From: Notoacmeibacter marinus
GTDB taxonomy: Bacteria > Pseudomonadota > Alphaproteobacteria > Rhizobiales > Rhizobiaceae
Length of the DNA stretch: 64,000 nucleotides
Direction: 5' to 3'
Assembly: GCF_002238045.1 (NCBI RefSeq)
Contig: NZ_NBYO01000003.1
Coordinates: forward strand, 646,766 to 710,765
The notes under the pieces were generated by a model. The model made no database searches. It was not told where the DNA came from and saw only the letters and a list, made by a program, of their open reading frames with translations. A program made the translations under genes and the position numbers. This document shows, piece after piece, positions 1-9,750 of this stretch (its first letter is position 1; each line of letters starts with the position of its first letter).

Positions 1-2
1 AC

Positions 3-2732
3 GGATCGCGGACGTTCCAGGTTTCTGCGACGCCGGGTGAAGACGGCATCGTTCGGCGGATCGAAGTGGAGGCCCTCGGCAGCCCGCCTACTGGTCACTG
101 GGCCGTCCTGTCCCTAGCCAATGCCAGCGGCCAGCAGATCGACAGGCTGATCGTCGCGCCGCATTACCGGCTGGTGGGTTCTGGCCTGTGGAAGCCCGAT
201 CTCGGTGCCCAGCGCATCGTGAACATCACCCCTTCGGAAGGTTTCGCGCTTGACCGCCAGCCCAGCGACGATGCGGACATCTTCAACCTAACGCTCAACC
301 CGAACAGTGTCGTGACGCTCGTGCTGGAACTGGCGACGCCGGAATTGCCGCAGCTCTACATCTGGGAACCGGAAGCCTATAAGGACACGATCAATGCCTA
401 CACGCTGTTCCGAGGCATCGTGATCGGCATCTCCGGGCTGCTGGCCCTTTTCCTGACCATTCTCTTCGTGGTGCGCGGCACGGTAATGTTTCCCGCCGCC
501 GCCGCCCTCGCCTGGGCCGTCCTGTTCTACATTTCCGTGGATTTCGGCTTTTTGGGTCGTCTTGTCGGAATCACGATCGGCAGCGAGCCGGTCTGGCGGG
601 CAACGGCGGAGATCGCACTGGCCGGAACGCTTGTTATTTTCCTGTTCGCCTATCTGAACCTGTCGCGCTGGCACAAGCATTTCAGTCACGCCGCGCTTGT
701 CTGGCTGACGGCACTGGGCTGTCTTGTCGCGCTCGCCGTCTTCTACCCCAATTTCTCCGCTGGCGTGGCGCGCATTTCCCTGGCGCTGACGGCCGTTGTC
801 GGTCTCGGCGTCATTATCTGGCAGGCCACGCACCGCTACGACCGGGCGATCATGCTGGTGCCAAGCTGGGCGGCGGTCGTCGCCTGGGTGGTCGCCATGG
901 GCATGACGGTGGCCGGCGCGATAGACAATGATGTCGTTCAGCCGGCGCTTGGCGGTGGGCTGGTGCTCATCGTGCTTCTGATCGGCTTTACCGTGATGCA
1001 GCATGCCTTTTCCGGCGGCGCGGTCCGGCAGGGCCTGTTCTCCGACGTCGAACGCCAGGCGCTGGCCATGTCGGGATCGGGCGATGTGGTGTTTGACTGG
1101 GACGTTCTGAGCGACCGGGTAGTGACCCGGCCGGATGTCGCGCCGATGATCGGACTACAGCGCAACGCCCTGCGCGGCCCGGCGCGCAATTGGGTCGAAG
1201 CGATGCATATCGACGATCGCGACCATTTCCGCACCACGCTCGACATGATCCTCGAGCATCGGCGCGGTCGCATTCGCCAGGATTTCCGCCTGCGCGGCGA
1301 AGACGGCCATCACCACTGGTACAGCCTGAAGGCACGGCCTGTTGTCGGCGCCGATGGCGAGGTGGTTCGCTGCGTCGGAACCATGAGCGAGATCACCGAA
1401 CAGAAGAAGGCGGAAGAGCGCCTACTCTACGATTCGGTGCACGACCATATGACAGGACTGCCGAACCGCGAGCTTTTCATGGACCGGTTAAGCGCGCTCA
1501 TCGCCGCGGCGAAGGATGACGATCGGGTCAGGCCGACGATTCTTGCCATCGATATCGACCGCTTCAAGACGGTCAATGAATCGCTCGGCATCTCGGTCGG
1601 CGACACGATCCTGTTGACAGTGGCGCGCCGTCTTGCCCGCATCTGCCGCAGCGAGGATACGCTGTCGCGCTTTTCGGGCGATCACTTCATGATTTCACTG
1701 GCCGGGCGACCCGATCCGTCCGAGGTTAAAACCTTTACCGCTCAGGTGAAGAAGACGATTTCTGCTCCAATCAACTTCGCCAATCAGGAAATCGTCCTGA
1801 CGCCCTCCATTGGCGTCGCAGGCTGGACGCAGCAGCATGGCAGCGCCCAGGATCTGGTCAAGGATGCGGAACTGGCGCTGCATCAGGCCAAACGCTTCGG
1901 CGGCGACAGGATCGAACCCTTCCGCCCCGCTTTCCGGACGCTCGGCTCGGATCATCTGCACATCGAGGCGGATCTGCATCGCGCGCTCGATAATGGCGAA
2001 CTGCATGTCCTCTACCAGCCGATCATCAGTGTCGGCACGATGAGCGTGGCCGGTTTCGAAGCGCTGATCCGCTGGAACCATCCCAAGCGCGGCCCGATCG
2101 CACCGTCCGACTTCGTGCCGATCGCCGAGAATTCGGGGCTGATCGCCCGGCTCGGCCTGTTCGTCATGCAGCGTGCCGCCGACGACATTGCAATGATCTC
2201 CCGCAATAGCGGGCGCGACGACATCTATGTCGCGGTCAATCTGTCGTCGAGCCAGTTCCTTCGCCAAGACCTCGTATCCGACGTGAAGTCCGTCCTGACC
2301 CGCACGGGCGTGAAGCCTCAGACCTTCCGTCTCGAACTGACCGAATCGATGGTGATGAGCAACCCGGAACAGAATGCGCGTGTGCTGGAGCGGCTCGACG
2401 CGCTCGGGATCGGTCTTTCCATCGACGATTTCGGCACAGGCTATTCGGCGCTGTCCTATCTGACACGCTTCCCCTTCGACTGCATCAAGATCGACCGTTC
2501 CTTCGTCATCGATCGGTCCGAGCGCTCACATGCTCTTCTGCGATCCCTCATTCAACTCGGCCATGACATCGGCATGACTATCGTCGTCGAAGGCGTCGAC
2601 GACGACGAAACGCTGGCGCTTTTGCAGGAAGTGGGCTGCGACTACGTGCAGAGCTTCATGTTCGGCAAACCGGTCGATGTTCATACGGCTCAGGATTACT
2701 GCGCGCAGGAGCCTTCGGCTGCGGCGCAGTAG
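3..2732 (+). CDS. Membrane-bound c-di-GMP phosphodiesterase with PAS, degenerate GGDEF and EAL domains (5' end missing)
   Basis: The reading frame is open to the window edge, so the true start lies upstream; the GTG at 66 is internal or an alternative start. Counting residues from 66, there is an extracytoplasmic sensor segment (to about 110), about seven hydrophobic helices (about 115-320), a PAS domain (about 335-455), GGDEF (about 458-620) and EAL (about 630-880). The EAL site looks complete: EALIRW, NLSS, ELTES, IDDFGTGYS, IKIDRSF and IVVEGV supply the metal-binding and catalytic residues. The GGDEF signature is SGDHF instead of GGDEF/GGEEF, so cyclase activity is unlikely and the domain may bind GTP or serve as a regulator. 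The inferred role is c-di-GMP hydrolysis at the inner membrane under control of an external signal. It converges on the yqgE gene with about 25 bp between stops. Confidence 0.88.
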   Translation, partial: GSRTFQVSATPGEDGIVRRIEVEALGSPPTGHWAVLSLANASGQQIDRLIVAPHYRLVGSGLWKPDLGAQRIVNITPSEGFALDRQPSDDADIFNLTLNPNSVVTLVLELATPELPQLYIWEPEAYKDTINAYTLFRGIVIGISGLLALFLTILFVVRGTVMFPAAAALAWAVLFYISVDFGFLGRLVGITIGSEPVWRATAEIALAGTLVIFLFAYLNLSRWHKHFSHAALVWLTALGCLVALAVFYPNFSAGVARISLALTAVVGLGVIIWQATHRYDRAIMLVPSWAAVVAWVVAMGMTVAGAIDNDVVQPALGGGLVLIVLLIGFTVMQHAFSGGAVRQGLFSDVERQALAMSGSGDVVFDWDVLSDRVVTRPDVAPMIGLQRNALRGPARNWVEAMHIDDRDHFRTTLDMILEHRRGRIRQDFRLRGEDGHHHWYSLKARPVVGADGEVVRCVGTMSEITEQKKAEERLLYDSVHDHMTGLPNRELFMDRLSALIAAAKDDDRVRPTILAIDIDRFKTVNESLGISVGDTILLTVARRLARICRSEDTLSRFSGDHFMISLAGRPDPSEVKTFTAQVKKTISAPINFANQEIVLTPSIGVAGWTQQHGSAQDLVKDAELALHQAKRFGGDRIEPFRPAFRTLGSDHLHIEADLHRALDNGELHVLYQPIISVGTMSVAGFEALIRWNHPKRGPIAPSDFVPIAENSGLIARLGLFVMQRAADDIAMISRNSGRDDIYVAVNLSSSQFLRQDLVSDVKSVLTRTGVKPQTFRLELTESMVMSNPEQNARVLERLDALGIGLSIDDFGTGYSALSYLTRFPFDCIKIDRSFVIDRSERSHALLRSLIQLGHDIGMTIVVEGVDDDETLALLQEVGCDYVQSFMFGKPVDVHTAQDYCAQEPSAAAQ

Positions 2733-2757
2733 CCAAACACGGCACGGGAAAACCGCT

Positions 2758-3333
2758 TCAGGCGTTTCCCGCGACCGTACTGAGATTGACCGGATTGATG
2801 CCGAGGAGGTTGAGCGCGCCCGGCCATATGTCATCGAGGGGGCTGTCGAAAATCAGGTCCGAAGGCGCATCGGCAACGAGCCAGCCATTCTGGGCGATTT
2901 CCTCTTCGAGCTGCCCGGCGTCCCAACCAGCATAGCCGAGCGCCATGATCGCCTTTTGCGGCCCCGATCCATCACTGATGGCGCGAAGAATATCGACCGT
3001 CGCGGTCAGGCGCAGGCCGTCCGAAACATCGAGCGAAGACGACAGGGCGTAGTCGTCGCTGTGCAAAACGAAGCCGCGGCTGCGATCGACCGGGCCGCCA
3101 TCGCGCACGATCATTTCACGCGCCTCGCGCGGCAGGTGAATCGGCTCGTCTTCGTCCAGAAGGCCGATCTGCATCAGGAGATCGGCGAAACCCAGTTCCT
3201 GGCCCCGATTGATAACGATACCCATAGCGCCTTCGTCGGAATGGGCGCACAGCAGTATCACCGCACGCGCAAAGCGCTCATCCGGCATGTCTGGCATTGC
3301 GATCAGGCATTTTCCTTCAAGAAAACCGCGCAT
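2758..3333 (-). CDS. yqgE: YqgE/AlgH family protein (UPF0301)
   Basis: The 191-residue product has the family N-terminus (LEGKCLIAMPDM, then FARAVILLCAHSDEGAMG and IVINRG) and the usual length. YqgE/AlgH proteins are cytoplasmic and of unclear function; AlgH was linked to alginate regulation in Pseudomonas. The ATG at 3333 is preceded by AAGGAT at good spacing. It is divergent from the DsbD-alpha-like gene at 3477 and convergent with the phosphodiesterase. Family assignment is firm; function is not. Confidence 0.9.
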   Translation of the reverse strand: MRGFLEGKCLIAMPDMPDERFARAVILLCAHSDEGAMGIVINRGQELGFADLLMQIGLLDEDEPIHLPREAREMIVRDGGPVDRSRGFVLHSDDYALSSSLDVSDGLRLTATVDILRAISDGSGPQKAIMALGYAGWDAGQLEEEIAQNGWLVADAPSDLIFDSPLDDIWPGALNLLGINPVNLSTVAGNA

Positions 3334-3476
3334 CGTTCCAATCCTTCAACTGGTCCAGCCTAGCGGGAGATTGATCGCTGTAAAGCGAAACATTGTCATG
3401 GAACCATGCCCCGATGCGGCCCATATTCTCGGTATGCTGGCCGTTCAAGGCCGATATGAAAGCAATGGAGTGACAA

Positions 3477-4301
3477 ATGCGGGCCAGCTTCAGCGCCTCT
3501 ACGATCGGGCTTGTAGCAAGCGTTGTTTTCGTTACGGGCGCAATGGCCGGCGTTGGCCCATGGGCCGAGTTCGATGGGGGCCGCGCGCGCCTTCTTTCCG
3601 ATACCAACGTCAACGAAGCCACCGGTCAGGCCTGGCTCGAAATCGAACTGCAAGCCGGCTGGAAAACCTACTGGCTTGAGCCAGGCGACGGTGGCGTGCC
3701 GCCTTCCATTACCCTGCAGACCGGTGGCCAGACCATCGAACCGGATCTTACCATGCCGGCCCCGACCCGGTTCCGCGACCCGAACACCGTATGGGCCGGC
3801 TACACGGACCGGACCTATATCTCGATGACCTATCCGGTCTCCGCCTCGTCGCCCCCTGCCCGGCTCCAAGCCTCGGCGTTTCTCGGTATCTGCCGCGAAA
3901 TCTGCATTCCGGTGAAGCTCGACCTTACCGCACCGCCAACCGACGAGCCGACAGTTGCGACCGCGACCGAGCGGATGCGTGAGGCAGGCGAACTGCCAGC
4001 GGCCTTTTCGCCCGGCGGCGTAGCGCCGACGATCGAACAGCACGGAGATACGCTGACGGTGACCTTCGAAGGAAACGAGCTGAAGGGCGCCGAGGGGGCG
4101 GAACTTTTCGTTGCATCCACACCGCGCGGACTGCGCCTTGCCACGCCATCGTCGGCCTCGGACTATGGCGAAGGGAAGCTGCAGTTCCAGGTTCCGATTC
4201 TGAAGCAGAAGAGTGCGATCGAAGATGGCAATCTCGGCCTTCTGCTCAGCCTGGCTACAGGCAGCTATCAGGGCGAAGCGCCACTTCCCCATCTGAAATG
4301 A
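3477..4301 (+). CDS. Periplasmic DsbD N-terminal (alpha) domain-like protein
   Basis: The product has 274 residues. A Sec signal peptide (about 1-24, ending near AMAGVG) is followed by a beta-rich domain resembling the thiol:disulfide interchange domain of DsbD. Supporting motifs are the WKTYWLEPGDGG segment and LGICREICIPV, which holds the two cysteines of the family. The transmembrane and thioredoxin parts of full DsbD are absent, so this is a stand-alone alpha-like domain. It probably handles reducing equivalents or copper/cytochrome maturation in the periplasm; the partner is not visible here. GGAG six bases before the ATG supports the start. The peroxiredoxin follows about 77 bp downstream on the same strand. 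Confidence 0.82.
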   Translation: MRASFSASTIGLVASVVFVTGAMAGVGPWAEFDGGRARLLSDTNVNEATGQAWLEIELQAGWKTYWLEPGDGGVPPSITLQTGGQTIEPDLTMPAPTRFRDPNTVWAGYTDRTYISMTYPVSASSPPARLQASAFLGICREICIPVKLDLTAPPTDEPTVATATERMREAGELPAAFSPGGVAPTIEQHGDTLTVTFEGNELKGAEGAELFVASTPRGLRLATPSSASDYGEGKLQFQVPILKQKSAIEDGNLGLLLSLATGSYQGEAPLPHLK

Positions 4302-4378
4302 AAGCCTTGTTTTCGGGGTGACCGCTCTAGCTTTCCCGCCGGGCGGCACTTTCTGCCGCCTTCGAAAAGGAAATGACG

Positions 4379-4861
4379 ATGACAATCGCCCAGGGCCAGA
4401 GACTGCCATTCGGTTCATTCATGACGCCCGGGCCGGATGGCCCGCAGAAGATCGCCACCGACGCGCTGTTTCAGGACAAGACCGCTGTTCTGATCGGGGT
4501 GCCGGGTGCTTTCACGCCGACCTGTTCGCTCAACCACTTGCCGACCTTCATCGAAAAGAACGATGCGTTGCGCGCCAAGGGCATCGACGAGATCGCCGTC
4601 GTTTCCGTCAATGATCCGTTCGTTGTCAAAGCCTGGCGCGATGCGACCGGCGGCGAAGGCAAGGTAACCTACCTGGCCGATCCGCAGGGCGAATATATCA
4701 AGTCGCTCGGTCTCGACATGGACATGCCGGGCCTCGGCGGCCTTCGATCCAAGCGCTTCTGCATGCTGGTGAAGAACAATGTGCTGGAAGAACTGCTGGT
4801 GGAGGATAGCCCCGGCGAAAGCGGGCTGACAGATGCGGATGCACTTCTCGCAAAGCTCTGA
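4379..4861 (+). CDS. Peroxiredoxin, Prx5 (AhpE/hybrid Prx) type
   Basis: The product is a 160-residue thioredoxin-fold peroxidase that reduces hydrogen and alkyl peroxides. The peroxidatic cysteine is in PGAFTPTCS, with the family motifs VSVNDPFVVKAW, MDMPGLGGLRSKR and a second cysteine in RFCMLV. There is no fused glutaredoxin domain. Two in-frame ATGs lie at 4373 and 4379. The AAGG ends at 4370, two bases before the first and eight before the second, so 4379 (MTIAQG) is preferred, which also fits remembered homologues. It converges on rnhA with 11 bp between stops. Confidence 0.92.
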   Translation: MTIAQGQRLPFGSFMTPGPDGPQKIATDALFQDKTAVLIGVPGAFTPTCSLNHLPTFIEKNDALRAKGIDEIAVVSVNDPFVVKAWRDATGGEGKVTYLADPQGEYIKSLGLDMDMPGLGGLRSKRFCMLVKNNVLEELLVEDSPGESGLTDADALLAKL

Positions 4862-4872
4862 GAAACTCCGGA

Positions 4873-5316
4873 TCAGCCCTTCTTCTTGAAGGGCTCCATC
4901 CCCTTGCGCGCCAGTTCGTCGGCGCGTTCGTTCTCGGGGTGGCCGGCGTGGCCCTTGACCCAGTGCCACGTGACATCATGGCGGGAGCGGACCTCGTCCA
5001 GCGCCCGCCATAACTCCTCGTTCTTGACCGGCTTCTTCGCGGCGGTCTTCCAGCCGTTCCGCTTCCAGCCATCGATCCAACGGCGGATGCCGTCGCGCAC
5101 ATAGACGCTGTCGGTGTGCAGATCGACCCGGCACGATCCCTTCAGCGCGCCCAGCGCCTCGATCGCGGCGGTCAGCTCCATGCGATTATTGGTCGTCTGC
5201 GCTTCGCCGCCCGACAGTTCCTTCTCCGCCTTGCCATGGCGAAGGATCGCGCCCCAGCCCCCCGGTCCGGGATTGCCCGAACAGGCGCCGTCGGTGAAGA
5301 TTTCCACGTGCTTCAT
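4873..5316 (-). CDS. rnhA: Ribonuclease HI
   Basis: This 147-residue enzyme removes the RNA strand of RNA:DNA hybrids. The catalytic acidic residues are all visible: [15 protein letters not shown] (Asp), [11 protein letters not shown] (Glu), HTDSVYV (Asp) and [10 protein letters not shown] (Asp), plus the KGHAGHPEN loop with the conserved His. The ATG at 5316 overlaps the thrB stop in an ATGA arrangement, which fixes the start and implies translational coupling. It is the last gene of the ispH-thrB-rnhA run. A second RNase H of type 2 (rnhB) lies at 52.7 kb. Confidence 0.96.
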   Translation of the reverse strand: MKHVEIFTDGACSGNPGPGGWGAILRHGKAEKELSGGEAQTTNNRMELTAAIEALGALKGSCRVDLHTDSVYVRDGIRRWIDGWKRNGWKTAAKKPVKNEELWRALDEVRSRHDVTWHWVKGHAGHPENERADELARKGMEPFKKKG

Positions 5317-6278
5317 TCGGAAAGTCCGTAAGCGCCCGGATCGGAAACGCCGGCATGATGGCGCATCCAGGCCAGCGGCTGAGCGGGGTCCTTTTTCGTC
5401 ACGGTCGCGCCGTCCGGCGTATGGATCCAGTCGTAAAGGCGCGTCAGCATGAAGCGTGTGGCAGCACCGCGGCACAGCGCGGGCAGCGCCGCCTTTTCCG
5501 CATCGGACAGGGCTCGCGCACGCTGATAGCCAGCCAGCAGGGCCGCGCCCTTCTGGCGATCGAAACGGTGATCGGCATCGAAGCACCAGGCGTTCAGCGC
5601 GATGGCCACGTCGTAGGCGAACAGGTCGTTGCAGGCGAAGTAGAAGTCGATCATCCCGGAGAACCGGTCGCCGAGAAAGAACACATTGTCGGGGAAGGCA
5701 TCGGCATGAATGACGCCGGAGGGCAGATCCTGCGGCCATTCCTCTTCGAGCCGGTCCAGCATGGCCCGGCTCTCCGCCGCGAGACCCGCAATCACGTCAT
5801 CGGCCCGCTCGCCGACCTGTTCGAACAGCGGCCGCCAGTCGCAGAGCGACAGGCCGTTGCGGCGCCGACCGGCAAAGTCGCCGACATCGCAATGCATGCG
5901 CGCCAGGGCTTCGCCGACGCCTTCGCAATGGGCGGGCAATGGCTCGCGCGGCCAGACGCCTTCCAGAAACGTCACCATTGCAGCGGGACGACCCGCAAGA
6001 TGGCCGATCGCGCCGCCATCGCGCCGCTGAACCGGCCGCGGACAGGAAAAACCCTTTCCGGCCAGATGATCCATCAATCCGACGAAGAAGGGTAGTTCCC
6101 GTTCGTTCACCCGCTTCTCGTAAAGCGTCAGGATGAATTCGCCGCCATCGAGATGCACAATGAAGTTGGAATTCTCCACGCCTTCCGCGATGCCACGATA
6201 GGAGAGCAGTTCGCCAAGATCATAATCCGACAGGAAGGCGCGCAACTGGCCTTCCGTGATGTCCGTATAAACCGCCAT
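5313..6278 (-). CDS. thrB: Homoserine kinase, ThrB type II (aminoglycoside-phosphotransferase fold)
   Basis: The 321-residue product phosphorylates homoserine on the path to threonine. It has the alphaproteobacterial ThrB N-terminus ([20 protein letters not shown], then the GVENSNF motif). The APH-type catalytic and metal motifs are [13 protein letters not shown] and [14 protein letters not shown]. It is not the GHMP-type kinase of E. coli. The gene starts 7 bp after the ispH stop and overlaps rnhA by 4 bp, so the three are probably co-transcribed. Confidence 0.95.
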   Translation of the reverse strand: MAVYTDITEGQLRAFLSDYDLGELLSYRGIAEGVENSNFIVHLDGGEFILTLYEKRVNERELPFFVGLMDHLAGKGFSCPRPVQRRDGGAIGHLAGRPAAMVTFLEGVWPREPLPAHCEGVGEALARMHCDVGDFAGRRRNGLSLCDWRPLFEQVGERADDVIAGLAAESRAMLDRLEEEWPQDLPSGVIHADAFPDNVFFLGDRFSGMIDFYFACNDLFAYDVAIALNAWCFDADHRFDRQKGAALLAGYQRARALSDAEKAALPALCRGAATRFMLTRLYDWIHTPDGATVTKKDPAQPLAWMRHHAGVSDPGAYGLSE

Positions 6279-6285
6279 GGACCGT

Positions 6286-7290
6286 TCAGGCCGTACCGTT
6301 GACGAAAGCCATGTCCGCAGGCGTCAGTTCGACGTCGCGCAGCGCCCGCATGACCGGGAAGGTTTCGTTCTCTTCCATTGCAAGCGCAATATCGACGGTG
6401 ACGTCAAAGCGTTCGCGGAACGCTTCGATAATCGCATCGACGATGATCTCCGGTGCCGATGCTCCTGCCGAGAGGCCTACCAGTGCGCCATCGCCCAGCC
6501 GATCCCACCATTCGATTTCATCGGCCTGCTGAACCAGTTTGGCCAGTTTTGCGCCGCTGCGCTCCGCCACCTCAACCAGCCGGCGCGAATTGGAGGAGTT
6601 CGGCGCACCGACGATCAGAAACAGATCGCAGCCCTCGGCGGCCTGCTTCACCGCATCCTGCCGATTGGTGGTCGCATAGCAGATGCTCTCGGCAGCAGGT
6701 GCCTGCATCTGCGGAAAACGTTGCTCCAGGCGGGCGATGATGCCTGCCGTATCGTCTACGGACAGGGTCGTTTGGGTAACGAAGCCGAGCGCGATCTCGT
6801 CGCTGAAAGTCAGCGCGTCGGCATCCTCTTCGGTCTCGACGAGCGTTACCTCGCCCTCCGGCAACTGTCCCATCGTGCCGATCACTTCGGGATGGCCGGC
6901 ATGACCGATCAGCAGCACATGGCGGCCGAGACGGCGATGGCGCATCGCCTGTTTGTGAACCTTTGAGACAAGCGGACAGGTGGCGTCGAGATAAAAAAGG
7001 TTACGCTCCCGCGCGTCGGCCGGCACACTTTTCGGCACGCCATGAGCCGAGAAGACGACGGGCCGGTCGCGGTGCTCTGGCGGGATCTCCGACAGTTCCT
7101 CGATGAAGATCGCGCCCCTGTCGCGCAGCCCTTCGACCACGTATCGGTTGTGCACGATTTCATGACGGACATAGACCGGAGCGCCATGTTTCTTGATGGC
7201 CAGAACGACGATCTGAATGGCACGGTCGACGCCGGCGCAAAAGCCGCGCGGCTCGCAGAGGCGGAGCGTCAGCTTCGGTCGTACGGTCAT
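6286..7290 (-). CDS. ispH: 4-hydroxy-3-methylbut-2-enyl diphosphate reductase
   Basis: This is the last enzyme of the MEP isoprenoid pathway, an Fe-S protein of 334 residues making IPP and DMAPP. The three cluster cysteines sit in [26 protein letters not shown] and [22 protein letters not shown] and [10 protein letters not shown] are family signatures. The ATG at 7290 follows GAGGATTTTC, a good ribosome site. It lies 61 bp downstream of surf1 on the same strand and heads ispH-thrB-rnhA. ispE of the same pathway is at 49.2 kb. Confidence 0.97.
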   Translation of the reverse strand: MTVRPKLTLRLCEPRGFCAGVDRAIQIVVLAIKKHGAPVYVRHEIVHNRYVVEGLRDRGAIFIEELSEIPPEHRDRPVVFSAHGVPKSVPADARERNLFYLDATCPLVSKVHKQAMRHRRLGRHVLLIGHAGHPEVIGTMGQLPEGEVTLVETEEDADALTFSDEIALGFVTQTTLSVDDTAGIIARLEQRFPQMQAPAAESICYATTNRQDAVKQAAEGCDLFLIVGAPNSSNSRRLVEVAERSGAKLAKLVQQADEIEWWDRLGDGALVGLSAGASAPEIIVDAIIEAFRERFDVTVDIALAMEENETFPVMRALRDVELTPADMAFVNGTA

Positions 7291-7351
7291 GAAAATCCTC
7301 GATTCCGGTGCGGTGCGCTGAACCTCAACTGGGGTTTCATGCCCTACCCTG

Positions 7352-8146
7352 TCAAGCGTTGCGGACAGTTCGCCGAGACTGCCAGAACGCGTAGGCGACC
7401 ACGCCGAGCAGAACCACCGCGAGGCCATACCATGTCAGCGCGTAGGACAAATGATTGTTCGGCAGATTGACCTGCGTGACACCAGGGCGAGGCGTTGTGC
7501 TGGGCATACCCTCTTCGCCCGGTCGGCCGAGATCGACGAAAAGCGGGACGATCCGGCCCGTTTCGATACCGAGCGCGCGGGCCATGGCGCCGCCGTCCTT
7601 CCAGAAGAACGACCCATCCTCCGGCTCATTGTCCGGCATGAGCGAAGTCGGTTTCTCCGCCGGTATTTCGCGGGCGATGCCTTCGATGGAGATAATGCCG
7701 GTCGGTGCGCCTTTGCCTTCAGCGTAGTCGTCCCGCCGGTCGTACGGAATGAAACCGCGATTGATGAGCAACGTATCCTCGCCCTCCTGCGGCCACTGAC
7801 CGGGCTGCAGCGTGAACGGCTGGTAGACATACCAGCCGGACTGGCCCCCGAAAGTTGCGAGGTAGAACACGGCCGATCCGGCCTTGAACGACCCAGAGAC
7901 TTCGACGGGGGTGAACTCGACACTGCCGGCGCTCGAAACCTTGTCGGCGAGGGCGGAAAGCGCCAAAGCCGGCTGGTGGATACGCGAATCGATCGTCGCC
8001 AGCAGGCCTTCTTTCCAAGCCAGCCGCTTCATTTGCCAGGTGCCAAGTCCGACCAGGACGATGAAGGCGCCGGCGATGAGAATGCCAGTGGTAACGAAAC
8101 CTGCGCGCCCCATCCGAACTGGCGATCGATCCTGGACAGAACTCAT
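7352..8146 (-). CDS. SURF1 family cytochrome oxidase biogenesis protein
   Basis: The 264-residue inner-membrane protein assists haem a insertion into the aa3 oxidase. Topology is typical: one transmembrane helix near residues 15-35, a large extracytoplasmic domain and a second helix close to the C-terminus. The motifs [12 protein letters not shown] and [12 protein letters not shown] are diagnostic. GGAGG stands eight bases before the ATG at 8146. It follows ctaE, from which it is separated by a hairpin terminator at 8186-8210, so its expression may depend on read-through or on its own promoter. Confidence 0.93.
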   Translation of the reverse strand: MSSVQDRSPVRMGRAGFVTTGILIAGAFIVLVGLGTWQMKRLAWKEGLLATIDSRIHQPALALSALADKVSSAGSVEFTPVEVSGSFKAGSAVFYLATFGGQSGWYVYQPFTLQPGQWPQEGEDTLLINRGFIPYDRRDDYAEGKGAPTGIISIEGIAREIPAEKPTSLMPDNEPEDGSFFWKDGGAMARALGIETGRIVPLFVDLGRPGEEGMPSTTPRPGVTQVNLPNNHLSYALTWYGLAVVLLGVVAYAFWQSRRTVRNA

Positions 8147-8185
8147 CTCTACCCTCCACGACTGGTCCGCGCGTTTACGCAAAGA

Positions 8186-8210
8186 AAAAGGCGGGACGAG
8201 CCCGCCTTTT
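8186..8210 (-). terminator. Rho-independent terminator between ctaE and surf1
   Basis: A perfect 10-bp inverted repeat (AAAAGGCGGG, a 5-base loop, then CCCGCCTTTT) is followed on the minus strand by further T-rich sequence (TTTTTCTTTG). It sits in the 97-bp gap between the ctaE stop and the surf1 start. It therefore probably ends or attenuates the ctaC-to-ctaE transcript before surf1-ispH-thrB-rnhA. Confidence 0.8.
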
Positions 8211-8243
8211 CGATATTCAGATAGGTCTGCGTTCAAGCGGTTC

Positions 8244-9122
8244 CTAGTGATGGGCGATGGGAGCGCCCCAGCTGGCCCATACATAGATGCAGAAGAAGAG
8301 GAACAGCCAGACCACATCGACGAAGTGCCAATACCAGGCGGCCGCCTCGAATCCGAAATGCTTCTGCGGGGTAAAGTGGCCGCGCATCGCCCGGATCAGA
8401 CAGACAATCAGGAAAATCGTGCCGACAAAGACGTGGAAGCCATGAAAGCCCGTCGCCATGAAGAACGTCGCGCCGTAAATGCTGTTTTTGAACTCGAACG
8501 GCGCGATGACATATTCGTAGACCTGCACGGCAGAGAAGAGAATACCAAGCGCCACGGTCAGGGCCAGGCCCCAGATGAGCCCCTTGCGGTCGTTGTGGAT
8601 CAATGCGTGGTGCGCCCAGGTGACAGTGGTGCCGGACAGCAGCAGAATAACCGTATTGTAAAGCGGCAGATGGAGCGGGTCGACAACCTCGATGCCCGCC
8701 GGCGGCCATTGGCCACCCGTATATTCGGACCGCGTGACCTGAACGGCTTCGCCCGGGAAAAGGCTGGCATCGAAGAATGCCCAGAACCAAGCCACGAAGA
8801 ACATCACTTCGGAGGCGATGAACATGATCATGCCGTAACGCAGATGCAGCTGCACCACGCGCGTATGGAAGCCCTGATGGCTCTCCTTCACCGTATCGGC
8901 CCACCAGCCGAACATGCAGTAGAGCACCAGTACGAGGCCGATGAAGAACAGCCAGGGATTGGCAAGGTCCAAACCGAGGAACGGCAGGGGCGAGCCGGCC
9001 GCATAACGCATCCACGCAATCGTGCCGAGGGCCATGACAAGGGCGCCTAGCGCCGACAGAACCGGCCAGGGGCTCGGATCGATGATGTGGTAGTCGTGCT
9101 TCTTTGCGTGGGCGTCCGCCAT
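8244..9122 (-). CDS. ctaE: Cytochrome c oxidase subunit III
   Basis: The 292-residue polytopic protein has about seven transmembrane helices and the expected motifs MADAHAKKHDYHIIDPSPWP, EVMFFVAWFWAFF, GFHGFHVFVGTIFL and WYWHFVDVVWLFLFF. It binds subunit I and stabilises the aa3-type terminal oxidase. The ATG at 9122 lies one base after the ctaG stop codon region (9124) and is preceded by a GGGG-type ribosome site. It is the last structural oxidase gene before the terminator. Confidence 0.97.
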   Translation of the reverse strand: MADAHAKKHDYHIIDPSPWPVLSALGALVMALGTIAWMRYAAGSPLPFLGLDLANPWLFFIGLVLVLYCMFGWWADTVKESHQGFHTRVVQLHLRYGMIMFIASEVMFFVAWFWAFFDASLFPGEAVQVTRSEYTGGQWPPAGIEVVDPLHLPLYNTVILLLSGTTVTWAHHALIHNDRKGLIWGLALTVALGILFSAVQVYEYVIAPFEFKNSIYGATFFMATGFHGFHVFVGTIFLIVCLIRAMRGHFTPQKHFGFEAAAWYWHFVDVVWLFLFFCIYVWASWGAPIAHH

Positions 9123-9123
9123 A

Positions 9124-9750
9124 TCAATCCCCGGTTGTCTCGCGCGCAATGGAGCGCGTGGTCACATTATCCGTCCTCTCAGCGGATGCCACTGCATCGC
9201 TGTCCCGGTCAAGTGGGAACATGGTGTAGGACAGGGTTATGGTCTGCAGGTCGGCCAGTTCCGGCACCTCCAGAATGTCAGGATCGACGTAAAAGGTGAT
9301 CCCCATATCAACCTTCTCGCCCGGCTGAAGCGTCTGCTCGGTGAAGCAGAAACAGTCGATCTTGTTAAAATACGCGCCCGCCATCTCCGGCGTTACGTTG
9401 AAGCTGGCCTGACCGGAACTGGGCTGATCGATCAAATTCTTCGCCGTATAATTGACGATGGCGGATTCGCCGAGACGCACAGTCACCGGCGCCGCGGGCC
9501 TGAAGTCCCAGGGTACGCCCGGTGCATTGGCATCGAACCGGACGGTAATCGCACGGTCGACGACGCGATCCGAGGCCGTATCGACCCGCTGGGTCGTGCC
9601 GCCAAATCCCGTCACCTGGCAGAAAATCTCGTAAAGGGGGACGGCAGCGTAGGAGAGCGCGCCCATGGCTGCCACCAGCGAAAAGGCCATGCCGGCCGTA
9701 CGGACATTGCGCCAGTTCGCCCTTTTGGTCTCGCCGCTTTTCCCGCTCAC
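9124..9750 (-). CDS. ctaG: Cytochrome c oxidase assembly protein CtaG (Cox11, CuB chaperone)
   Basis: The product is a 208-residue, membrane-anchored copper chaperone that delivers CuB to subunit I. One N-terminal transmembrane helix (about 20-40) is followed by a periplasmic immunoglobulin-like domain. Copper ligands are visible in KIDCFCFTEQTL, and the additional conserved cysteine in YEIFCQVTGFGG. The GTG start at 9750 overlaps the coxF stop by four bases (GTGA), so translation is probably coupled. Confidence 0.96.
   Translation of the reverse strand: MSGKSGETKRANWRNVRTAGMAFSLVAAMGALSYAAVPLYEIFCQVTGFGGTTQRVDTASDRVVDRAITVRFDANAPGVPWDFRPAAPVTVRLGESAIVNYTAKNLIDQPSSGQASFNVTPEMAGAYFNKIDCFCFTEQTLQPGEKVDMGITFYVDPDILEVPELADLQTITLSYTMFPLDRDSDAVASAERTDNVTTRSIARETTGD

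Noticed and set aside
2745..2771. Inverted repeat between the phosphodiesterase and yqgE genes as a terminator
   Set aside because: The stem is interrupted after seven pairs, overlaps the yqgE 3' end and lacks a T-run on either side.
4875..4895. 7-bp inverted repeat at the end of rnhA as a terminator
   Set aside because: It lies wholly inside the rnhA coding sequence (EPFKKKG codons) and has no T-run.
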